A stretch of 64,000 nt of DNA, from assembly GCF_012972705.2 (NCBI RefSeq), contig NZ_JABCSC020000002.1, positions 124,001-188,000 on the forward strand. Reading direction: 5' to 3'. The notes beneath the pieces are model-generated. The model had not been told where the DNA came from and did no database searches. It worked only from the letters and a program-made list of their open reading frames with translations. This DNA comes from Uliginosibacterium aquaticum (GTDB lineage Bacteria; Pseudomonadota; Gammaproteobacteria; Burkholderiales; Rhodocyclaceae). Of the stretch, positions 57,538-64,000 are shown piece by piece; positions within the stretch are counted from its first letter, which is position 1; the number at the start of each line of letters is the position of its first letter. The position numbers and the translations under genes are program-made.

Positions 57538-58314
57538 TCAGGCACCCGGACGTGCTTCTTCCGGATTCAGATAACGGAAAGGAAGACCAACAAAGACTGC
57601 GCCACCAACGATATTGCCTGCGGTGCTGAAGACTAGGTTGTAGAGCGCGTCACGAAGATCGATGCTGCCGTTGCCGAGGAGCGACATCGAGAAAGTACCC
57701 ATGTTGGCAATCGAGTGCTCAAAGCTCAGATAAAGGAAGATGAAAACCACCAGAATCATGATCGAGATCTTGGCTATATCTTCCTTCATCGACAGTGCCA
57801 AACGCACGGCAAGGCACACCACCCAGTTGGCAAGAATGCCTTTGATGAAGATGGCCAGCGCGCCCTGATGCACCTTGTGCGCAGCGCCGACATACAGAGC
57901 GTGATCGGCAGGCAGTTCTGCCAGGGTTCCGGCGCCATACAGCAAGCCAGCGACGATCAGTGCCCCCACAAGGTTACCGGCGTAACAGACCGTCCACAAC
58001 ACCGAACTCTGGAACCAGGTGGTACGCCCCTCTGCGGACGAAACCGCGAGGTACATGTTGTTGCTCGTGAACAATTCGGCATTCGTAAACACGATGATCG
58101 AAAGACCCACGCCGAAGAAAGCGGAAGCGATCACTTTACCGAATGGAGATCCATGCAAGTTATGTGACAACGCCCAGTACACGAAGACCACGATGGACAA
58201 ATACATGCCAGCGAGCACCGCGCGCATCAGATAGCGTGCGGGGTCGCGTTCGAGCAAGCTCATCTTGCGTTGCCCGCTGGCGGCGGATTTTTCTACAAGG
58301 GGACGATCAATCAT
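57538..58314 (-). CDS. Formate/nitrite transporter family protein
   Basis: A 258-aa inner-membrane protein of the FNT family, with six helices expected. Family features include FFGVGLSIIVFTNAELFTSNNMYLAVS (helix 2 with the N-terminal half-helix loop), NLVGALIVAGLLYGAG, and the second re-entrant region FIKGILANWVVCLAVRLALSM with its conserved Asn/Trp. FNT channels move formate, nitrite or hydrosulfide as acid/anion. Substrate cannot be fixed without the constriction residues checked by alignment. It is the only metabolite channel nearby and precedes the AP2 gene on the same strand. Confidence 0.88.
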   Translation of the reverse strand: MIDRPLVEKSAASGQRKMSLLERDPARYLMRAVLAGMYLSIVVFVYWALSHNLHGSPFGKVIASAFFGVGLSIIVFTNAELFTSNNMYLAVSSAEGRTTWFQSSVLWTVCYAGNLVGALIVAGLLYGAGTLAELPADHALYVGAAHKVHQGALAIFIKGILANWVVCLAVRLALSMKEDIAKISIMILVVFIFLYLSFEHSIANMGTFSMSLLGNGSIDLRDALYNLVFSTAGNIVGGAVFVGLPFRYLNPEEARPGA

Positions 58315-58425
58315 GGATTCGGGCTCCGGAGCGGTCGTATCGACCTGTTGTTGCGAGGGTGCTGCATTGCATCACATCACAAATGCGTTTGCCTTGATCC
58401 AGACAAAACGCCACCACACTCCAAC

Positions 58426-59217
58426 TCAAATCCGTTGCCGGACCTGCTCGAACAAACAGACGGCTGCTGCTGCACCCACATTCAGAGATTCGATCATTCC
58501 AGGCATCTGGATCGTCACCTTCCGGCTTGCAAGCGCCAGCAAATCTGTTGGCACCCCTTGACCTTCGGAGCCAAAGACCCAAACACTAGGCACGCGCAGA
58601 TCAAGTGCGTAGAGCGAGACACTATCATCCGCCAGACTCGTTGCCAGTACCTGCCGATCGCAATTGGCTAAGCGTTGCACGAGATCGCAGCCCTCTTCAA
58701 TGACGAGCCGGAACTGTGCCCCCATCCCCGCGCGCATGGCCTTAGGTGACCAAGCCTGGGCGCATTGCCGGTCCAGCCAGGCCTGACGACAACCGGCCGC
58801 GGCAGCTGTGCGAAGCAGCGTGCCGAGATTGCCAGCATCCTGCACGCCGGCCAGTACCAGCACATCATCAGTGCTATCCGTTTCCCGCCGCGGCCCATGC
58901 AACGGGATCTCAGCCAGAATACCGGTGGGCGTCACGACCGGACTCAATGCTTTGAAGAGCGCGGGAGCCAACACCAGCACTTCCGGAGACAATCCCCGCT
59001 TTCCCAAAGCGGCCAGCGCACTGCGCACAACTGGCGAATTTTCCATACCCTCCTGCAACAACAAACGACTCAAGGGCCAGTCGCTCTCAAGCGCTGCCTC
59101 CAGCAGATGCTCACCATCTATCAGGGTTGCTGCCTCGGCACGACGGCTGCGAGCGTCTTCGGCAAGCCCCTTCAGGCGCTTGAATTGAGCGTTGTCACGT
59201 GAAGAGATGTGCTTCAT
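58426..59217 (-). CDS. TrmH/SpoU family RNA 2'-O-methyltransferase
   Basis: A 263-aa SPOUT methyltransferase. An N-terminal RNA-binding region ([25 protein letters not shown]) precedes the knotted domain whose motifs are [24 protein letters not shown] (motif 1), [11 protein letters not shown] (motif 2) and [24 protein letters not shown] (motif 3). The target could be rRNA or tRNA and cannot be set from sequence. It is the last gene of the ompH-to-trmH operon and overlaps rnhB by 4 bp. Confidence 0.9.
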   Translation of the reverse strand: MKHISSRDNAQFKRLKGLAEDARSRRAEAATLIDGEHLLEAALESDWPLSRLLLQEGMENSPVVRSALAALGKRGLSPEVLVLAPALFKALSPVVTPTGILAEIPLHGPRRETDSTDDVLVLAGVQDAGNLGTLLRTAAAAGCRQAWLDRQCAQAWSPKAMRAGMGAQFRLVIEEGCDLVQRLANCDRQVLATSLADDSVSLYALDLRVPSVWVFGSEGQGVPTDLLALASRKVTIQMPGMIESLNVGAAAAVCLFEQVRQRI

Positions 59218-59813
59218 GCTCCGTCGCCGAAGAGATTACCTTGCGCCAGCAAGCTTGCGACAGGACCGAAGCTGCGCCGATGCACCGGGGTTACCCCATG
59301 GCGGCTCAGCGCCGCGAGATGTGCGGGAGTCGGATAACCCTTGTGTGCAGCGAAACCATACTGCGGATAGACGCGATCCAACTCTTCGAGCTGTGCATCG
59401 CGATGGGTCTTGGCCAAGATGGACGCGGCAGAAATCGCAGGCTCTAGTGCATCGCCCTTGACGATCGCACGTGCTGTCATCACAAGGCCGGGAGGCACCC
59501 GGTTACCATCGACCAAAGCCAAACCAGGAGCCAAGGACAAACCCTCGATAGCACGCCGCATGGCAAGCATGGTGGCGTGCAGAATATTAAGACGGTCAAT
59601 CTCCTCCACACTCGCCTCAGCCACCGCCCAACTCAGGGCGCGCGCCTTGATTGCCAACGCCAGCCTGTCACGCTGGCCTGGGCTGAGCTTCTTGGAGTCC
59701 GCCAGCCCCTCGATCGGAGCCTGCGGATCGAGGATCACTGCTGCAGCCACCACGCTCCCGCACAGTGGGCCACGCCCGGCCTCATCAACGCCACATGTCA
59801 ATAGATTGCTCAT
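59214..59813 (-). CDS. rnhB: Ribonuclease HII
   Basis: A 199-aa RNase HII, which removes ribonucleotides misincorporated in DNA and RNA from RNA-DNA hybrids. The catalytic site has D10-E11 in [20 protein letters not shown], a further Asp in ALVDGNRVP and the late Asp of SILAKTHRD. Motif order and length fit the family. It overlaps lpxB upstream and the trmH-type gene downstream by 4 bp each, so all are translationally coupled in the lipid A operon, a common arrangement in proteobacteria. Confidence 0.95.
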   Translation of the reverse strand: MSNLLTCGVDEAGRGPLCGSVVAAAVILDPQAPIEGLADSKKLSPGQRDRLALAIKARALSWAVAEASVEEIDRLNILHATMLAMRRAIEGLSLAPGLALVDGNRVPPGLVMTARAIVKGDALEPAISAASILAKTHRDAQLEELDRVYPQYGFAAHKGYPTPAHLAALSRHGVTPVHRRSFGPVASLLAQGNLFGDGA

Positions 59814-60949
59814 GCACGCCCCAAGGCAGCAAGCACCACTGCAGCGGCTTTATCCGCGTTGTTCTGACGCAGGCTCAGATGCATCTGTTCGAACTTTCCG
59901 GCCAAGGCTGCACGAGCAGCCGCGTCATCCAGCCACTTACCAAGCGCAGCGGAAAGTTTCTCGGGCGTGGCATCGTCCTGAAGCAACTCCGGCACTAGGA
60001 ACTCACGCGCCAGGATATTGGGCAAACCCACCCAGGGAAGATAACCCATGGCCCGCACGATCTTGAAAGTCCACTTACCGACTTTGTAACTGATCACCAT
60101 TGGGCGTTTCAGCAAAGCAGCTTCCAGTGTTGCCGTTCCACTTGCCACGAGTACTACATCCGAGGCAGCCATCGCATCATGAGCATGCCCAAACATCAGG
60201 CGAATAGGCAAATCACCCGCACCGGCCTCATGTAGAACCTTTTCGAAAATATCCCGGGTACTGCGCGTAATCAGAGGCACAAGAAACCGAAGTGCGGGAC
60301 GCTCAGCAGCCAAACGCTTGATGGTTTCCACATAGATCGGAGCCAGTCGGCTAACCTCACCATTGCGGCTGCCGGGAAGGATCGCAAGCACTTGCTCTTC
60401 CGCATCAATCTGCAGAAGTTCGCGTGCCTTGAGTCGCTGATCTTCAAGTGGAAATACATCGGCCAGTGGATGCCCGACAAAGCTCGCAGCGATGCCTTGC
60501 TTGGCATAGATTTCAGGCTCGAATGGGAACAGGCACAACACGTGCTGCGCAGCCCGTCCAATCTTGTGCACCCGGCCACCACGCCAAGCCCAGATCGAGG
60601 GACTGACATAATGCATGGTACGAACACCTGCCCGACGCAGCTTGCGCTCGACCGGAAGGTTAAAATCCGGCGCGTCGACTCCGATAAAGAGATCCGGCGG
60701 CGCCTCCTTAAGGCGCCGCAACAGACCGCTTCGAACGCGCAGAAGCTCAGGCAAACGCTTGAGCACGTCGACAAACCCCATGACCGCAAGCGTTTCAGCC
60801 GGCCACCAGGACTGCAGACCGGCTGCCTGCATGCGCGGACCACCGATGCCGACAAACTCGGCATCAGGCACACGTTCACGCACGGCAGCGATCAGGTGTG
60901 AGGCCAGCAGATCCCCCGAGGCCTCACCGGCCACCATGGCGATTCGCAT
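59810..60949 (-). CDS. lpxB: Lipid-A-disaccharide synthase
   Basis: A 379-aa GT19 glycosyltransferase that joins UDP-diacylglucosamine and lipid X to give lipid A disaccharide. The N-terminal [20 protein letters not shown] is the family signature, followed by [21 protein letters not shown] and [17 protein letters not shown]. The C-terminal glycosyltransferase domain includes [22 protein letters not shown]. It overlaps rnhB by 4 bp and follows lpxA at 14 bp, as usual. It acts at the cytosolic face of the inner membrane. Confidence 0.96.
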   Translation of the reverse strand: MRIAMVAGEASGDLLASHLIAAVRERVPDAEFVGIGGPRMQAAGLQSWWPAETLAVMGFVDVLKRLPELLRVRSGLLRRLKEAPPDLFIGVDAPDFNLPVERKLRRAGVRTMHYVSPSIWAWRGGRVHKIGRAAQHVLCLFPFEPEIYAKQGIAASFVGHPLADVFPLEDQRLKARELLQIDAEEQVLAILPGSRNGEVSRLAPIYVETIKRLAAERPALRFLVPLITRSTRDIFEKVLHEAGAGDLPIRLMFGHAHDAMAASDVVLVASGTATLEAALLKRPMVISYKVGKWTFKIVRAMGYLPWVGLPNILAREFLVPELLQDDATPEKLSAALGKWLDDAAARAALAGKFEQMHLSLRQNNADKAAAVVLAALGRA

Positions 60950-60963
60950 ACTGCCTCCTGGAT

Positions 60964-61734
60964 TCAGCGGATGATGCCGCGCGTGGAGACCGCGAAGAAA
61001 TCAAGCAGCAACTGCAGCTCCGGTACCCCACCCACCGCAGCAGAGATGCTGGCCTTGGCTTCTTCGAGCGACAGATTCTGACGATAAATCGCCTTGTAAG
61101 CACGTTTGATCGCCATGATCGCCTCGGACGAATAGCCGCGCCGCTTCAGGCCCTCGCTATTGATGCCATGCGGGGTACAAGGACTGCCGTTACTGATCAC
61201 GAAAGGTGGAATGTCCTGAGTAATGATAGAACCACCGCCAGCCATGCAATGCGCGCCAATAATGCAGAACTGATGCACGGCAGCCATACCACCAAGAATG
61301 GCGAAATCTCCCACATGTACATGACCGCCCAAGGTCACATTATTGGCCATGATCGTGTTGTTACCGACCTGGCAATCATGTCCGATATGCACACTGGCCA
61401 TGAACCAGTTATCGTTGCCGATCCGCGTGACTCCCGCATCCTGGGCCGTACCGATGTTGAAGTTGCAGTACTCGCGGATCATGTTGCGATCGCCGATCTC
61501 CAACCGCGTCGGCTCACCCGCATATTTTTTGTCTTGCGGAATTTCGCCCAGCGAAGCGAACTGGAAAATCCTGTTTTCGCGCCCAATCCGGGTGTGCCCC
61601 TTGATCACGACATGCGAGGCGACAACACTTCCCTCACCGATCTCGACGTGCTCACCGATGACGCTGTAGGGGCCGATTTCAACACCCTCCGCAATCTTCG
61701 CAGAGGGATGGACGATGGCTGTTTCGTGAATCAT
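60964..61734 (-). CDS. lpxA: UDP-N-acetylglucosamine acyltransferase
   Basis: A 256-aa left-handed beta-helix enzyme that transfers a 3-hydroxyacyl chain from ACP to UDP-GlcNAc, the first step of lipid A synthesis. Hexapeptide repeats run from residue ~5 to ~190 ([53 protein letters not shown]), and the catalytic His is in the [10 protein letters not shown] region. The C-terminal helical domain ends the protein. ATG 61734 overlaps the fabZ stop (ATGA); a 7-residue longer frame inside fabZ is rejected. Confidence 0.96.
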   Translation of the reverse strand: MIHETAIVHPSAKIAEGVEIGPYSVIGEHVEIGEGSVVASHVVIKGHTRIGRENRIFQFASLGEIPQDKKYAGEPTRLEIGDRNMIREYCNFNIGTAQDAGVTRIGNDNWFMASVHIGHDCQVGNNTIMANNVTLGGHVHVGDFAILGGMAAVHQFCIIGAHCMAGGGSIITQDIPPFVISNGSPCTPHGINSEGLKRRGYSSEAIMAIKRAYKAIYRQNLSLEEAKASISAAVGGVPELQLLLDFFAVSTRGIIR

Positions 61735-62168
61735 GCGATTTGCTTGATGGCGCACATGAGATCGGCCTGAGCCGCGATTTCATCGCCGACCCGGGCGATG
61801 GCCGAATACTTCCAGATACCGCGCATTTCACGCTCAAGCTTGGCTTCGAAGGTCAGCGTATCACCCGGCAGAACCGGGCGCTTGAAGCGGGCGTTGTCGA
61901 TCCCGGCAAAATACAGGATGGTGTTCTCATCCGGAATGGCGCCGCGCGACTTGAAGGAAAGAATCGCTGCTGTCTGGGCCATTGCTTCGATGATTAGCAC
62001 ACCTGGCATGACGGGCGAGTGAGGAAAATGTCCAACGAAGAACGGCTCATTGATCGTCACGTTCTTGATCGCCGTAATGCGCTCCCCAAGCGTCATTTCG
62101 ATTACCCGATCCACAAGCAGGAACGGATAACGATGCGGCAGATACTTCATGATTTGGTGAATATCCAT
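61731..62168 (-). CDS. fabZ: 3-hydroxyacyl-ACP dehydratase FabZ
   Basis: A 145-aa hot-dog fold dehydratase starting [22 protein letters not shown]. The catalytic His and Glu are in [21 protein letters not shown]. It dehydrates 3-hydroxyacyl-ACP in fatty acid elongation, competing with LpxA for the same substrate, which explains the shared operon. ATG 62168 gives the usual N-terminus. An alternative GTG at 62177 would overlap the lpxD stop as GTGA and add three residues; this cannot be settled from sequence. Confidence 0.95.
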   Translation of the reverse strand: MDIHQIMKYLPHRYPFLLVDRVIEMTLGERITAIKNVTINEPFFVGHFPHSPVMPGVLIIEAMAQTAAILSFKSRGAIPDENTILYFAGIDNARFKRPVLPGDTLTFEAKLEREMRGIWKYSAIARVGDEIAAQADLMCAIKQIA

Positions 62169-62173
62169 CCCAC

Positions 62174-63202
62174 TCACTTCTTGTTCTCCAATTCTTCCAG
62201 TTTCTTTTCCATGTCTCGCATGCGCTCATACATCGCTTCGATTCGCTTGAAACGCGCTGCGTTGCGCATCCAATCTTTGTGCGGCTCTGCGGGGAACATG
62301 GCGGTATAAACCCCGGGCTGCTTGATGTCCTTGGTCACTGCTGTGGCGCCAGATATCAGGATGTCATTGCCGATCTCGATATGACCGTTAACACCGACCT
62401 GCCCCGCCAGCATGACGCGACTTCCAACACGCGAGCTACCCGCGATGCCGACCTGTGCCGCCATCGCAGTGTTGTCACCGATCACGCAATTGTGTGCAAT
62501 GTGGCAAAGGTTATCGATCTTGACGCCATTCCCGATAACCGTATCATCCAGCGCGCCGCGATCCACCGTGACATTTGCACCGAGTTCGACACCATCGCCC
62601 AGCACGGCGCGGCCAATCTGAGGAATTTTTTCCCAGCGACCGTCCTTGTGCCGAGCGTAGCCAAAACCATCACTTCCGACCACAGAGCCCGCGTGCAGAA
62701 TGCAGTTCTTTCCGACGATACAATCTGCATACACCGTTACATTTGCGCGCAACGTGCTGCCCTCTCCGATCGAAACGCCTTGCTCGACAACACAGCCTGG
62801 GCCGATCACGACATTTTCGCCCACAATACAGCCCTCTCCGACATACGCCATTGCTCCAACACTGACTGAAGCGGGCAACTCGGAGAGAACGACCGCGCGC
62901 GGGTGAATCCCAGCAGAAGGACCCTTCGCAGGATTCAGTAATTGAGCCACGCGCGCAAAATAAAGATGGGGATCCGCCGCAATGATACGCGGCAAGGCAG
63001 TTTCTTCAGCCATTGAAACCGGCAAAATCACTGCAGCAGCTTGGGTACTCACCAAAGCTTGGCGATATTTAGGATGTACAACAAATCCGATCTCGCCAAC
63101 AGATGCACGCTCAAGTGGTGCGACCTGAGAAATGGACACGCTTGCATCACCCCGCAGCTCGCCACCCAGCAATTCAACAATTTCCTGCAGACTAAAATTC
63201 AC
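62174..63202 (-). CDS. lpxD: UDP-3-O-acylglucosamine N-acyltransferase
   Basis: A 342-aa (345 with the alternative start) left-handed beta-helix acyltransferase, third step of lipid A synthesis. The N-terminal uridine-binding domain ([13 protein letters not shown]) is followed by hexapeptide repeats ([20 protein letters not shown], through [16 protein letters not shown]) and a C-terminal helix with a coiled-coil ([23 protein letters not shown]). The GTG at 63202 is chosen because AGGTGA lies 5 nt upstream; GTG 63211 overlaps the ompH stop. It sits in the standard ompH-lpxD-fabZ order. Confidence 0.95.
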   Translation of the reverse strand: MNFSLQEIVELLGGELRGDASVSISQVAPLERASVGEIGFVVHPKYRQALVSTQAAAVILPVSMAEETALPRIIAADPHLYFARVAQLLNPAKGPSAGIHPRAVVLSELPASVSVGAMAYVGEGCIVGENVVIGPGCVVEQGVSIGEGSTLRANVTVYADCIVGKNCILHAGSVVGSDGFGYARHKDGRWEKIPQIGRAVLGDGVELGANVTVDRGALDDTVIGNGVKIDNLCHIAHNCVIGDNTAMAAQVGIAGSSRVGSRVMLAGQVGVNGHIEIGNDILISGATAVTKDIKQPGVYTAMFPAEPHKDWMRNAARFKRIEAMYERMRDMEKKLEELENKK

Positions 63203-63207
63203 GCAGC

Positions 63208-63705
63208 TCACCTGATGTCAGAGAGGGCCTTAAGCACCTTCTCCGTGATATCAATATTCGGGCTGAAATAGACCGCCTCCTGCAGGATCAGATCAAACTT
63301 CTCGCGCTCCGCGATCTGCTGGATCACGCGATTGGCCATATCTTGAATCCCGGCCAGCTCTTCGTTCTGGCGTTGTGCGTAGTCTTCTCTCAACGCCCGC
63401 TCTTTGCGCTGGAAGTCACGGCTGAGATCGGAAAATTCACGCTCCTTGCTGCGCCGCTCTGTATCCGGCAGAGAAGGAGCGTTTTTTTCCAGTGCAGCCT
63501 GCATGGACTGCATCTGCGACTCAATCTTACGCAACTCGGTCTGCCGTTTATCGAATTCGCGCTCCAAACGCTTCAAGGCACGCTGTGCCGGGGCGGACTC
63601 TCGCGTAACCCGCTCAGCATTCACGAATCCGATCCGCATCTGTGCCGCGGCCATACCAGGCAGGGCCAGCACCGCGCACAAGAAAGCCACAACCAGCACA
63701 CGCAT
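63208..63705 (-). CDS. OmpH/Skp family periplasmic chaperone
   Basis: A 165-aa exported protein. The signal peptide runs to about residue 21 (LCAVLALPGMAAAQ). The mature part begins MRIGFVNAERVTRESAPAQRALKRLE, as in Skp/OmpH, and forms long alpha-helical arms rich in Glu, Arg and Gln (about 45-140) that hold unfolded outer-membrane proteins. It lies between bamA and lpxD on one strand, matching its role in delivering proteins to the BAM complex. Length agrees with the family. Confidence 0.92.
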   Translation of the reverse strand: MRVLVVAFLCAVLALPGMAAAQMRIGFVNAERVTRESAPAQRALKRLEREFDKRQTELRKIESQMQSMQAALEKNAPSLPDTERRSKEREFSDLSRDFQRKERALREDYAQRQNEELAGIQDMANRVIQQIAEREKFDLILQEAVYFSPNIDITEKVLKALSDIR

Positions 63706-63722
63706 TGCCCGCTCCTCTTTGC

Positions 63723-64000
63723 TTAATTGACCGCACCGATCATGAACTGGAAGCGCTGGGTTTCATCACCAGACTTCGGCTTAATCGGGAAGCCCAGACT
63801 GAATTTGAGCGGCCCAATCGGCGACATCCATTGAAAACCAAGACCGGTACTGTAGCGCATCTCTTGAGCCCCAAAATGCGCACCACTCACCCCCCAAAGA
63901 ACACCAGCATCAAAGAAAACGCTCAGACGCATGCTGCGATCCTTTTCCTTGACACCAGGCATCGGGAAAAAGAGTTCGGCAGTATTCACCCAGCGTTTGG
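63723..64000 (-). CDS. bamA: Outer membrane assembly factor BamA, C-terminal part
   Basis: The last ~92 residues of an Omp85 barrel; the frame continues past the window edge. Beta-strand segments recognisable from BamA are RLSVFFDAGVLWG, EMRYSTGLGFQWMSPIGPLKFSLGFPI and the closing strand RFQFMIGAVN. The gene order bamA-ompH-lpxD supports the call. The terminal residue is Asn, whereas BamA proteins usually end in Phe or Trp after the same strand. It is separated from ompH by 17 bp. Confidence 0.9.
   Translation of the reverse strand, partial: KRWVNTAELFFPMPGVKEKDRSMRLSVFFDAGVLWGVSGAHFGAQEMRYSTGLGFQWMSPIGPLKFSLGFPIKPKSGDETQRFQFMIGAVN

Overview
The window is high-GC, gene-dense chromosomal DNA from a Gram-negative bacterium, most likely a betaproteobacterium of the Rhodocyclales type. 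This is inferred from the ompH-lpxD-fabZ-lpxA-lpxB-rnhB order next to bamA, the divergent ppsA/ppsR pair, glyA-nrdR-ribD, and protein similarities recalled from knowledge; no database search was run. I found no rRNA, tRNA or CRISPR array.

Layout. 0-7 kb: the 3' end of an aminotransferase gene, an unusual FtsH-like AAA+ protease, a DUF2325 protein, two divergent pirin genes around a palindrome, a DoxX gene and a LysR regulator. 7.3-15.3 kb: a complete, translationally coupled potassium operon (31-aa ORF, kdpF, kdpA, kdpB, kdpC, kdpD, kdpE), bracketed by two direct copies of a 162-205 bp element with inverted ends. 16-17.5 kb: a LysR gene, a perfect 23-bp inverted repeat and a ~280 bp MITE-like element. 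17.5-28.9 kb: an accessory redox and hydrolase block with an iron alcohol dehydrogenase, two cupin proteins, an MFS exporter, an NAD(P)-binding protein, a metallo-beta-lactamase-fold enzyme, a LysR regulator, two exported alpha/beta hydrolases and two paralogous aldo/keto reductases (one with a Tat signal).

29-64 kb is mostly conserved core: an envelope cluster (nfeD-like, bactofilin, coiled-coil protein, M23 peptidase), ppsA/ppsR, a long divergent membrane pyrophosphatase, PilZ, glnS, DUF808, a methyltransferase, a TIGR01777 protein, dinB, a GDSL lipoprotein, an Ntn-hydrolase-like protein, the ilvBN operon, fadD, a CBS protein, a phosphatase, glyA-nrdR-ribD, moeB-like, an AP2-domain protein, a formate/nitrite transporter, and the outer-membrane biogenesis/lipid A operon running into bamA at the window edge.

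The most striking regulatory object is upstream of ilvB: a 33-codon valine-rich leader peptide resembling enterobacterial IvbL, followed by mutually exclusive antiterminator and terminator hairpins, i.e. a complete attenuator for acetolactate synthase I. Other unusual items are the repeat pair flanking kdp, the extra small membrane ORF fused translationally to kdpF, a half-site shared between two distant promoters, and the divergent FtsH and pyrophosphatase.
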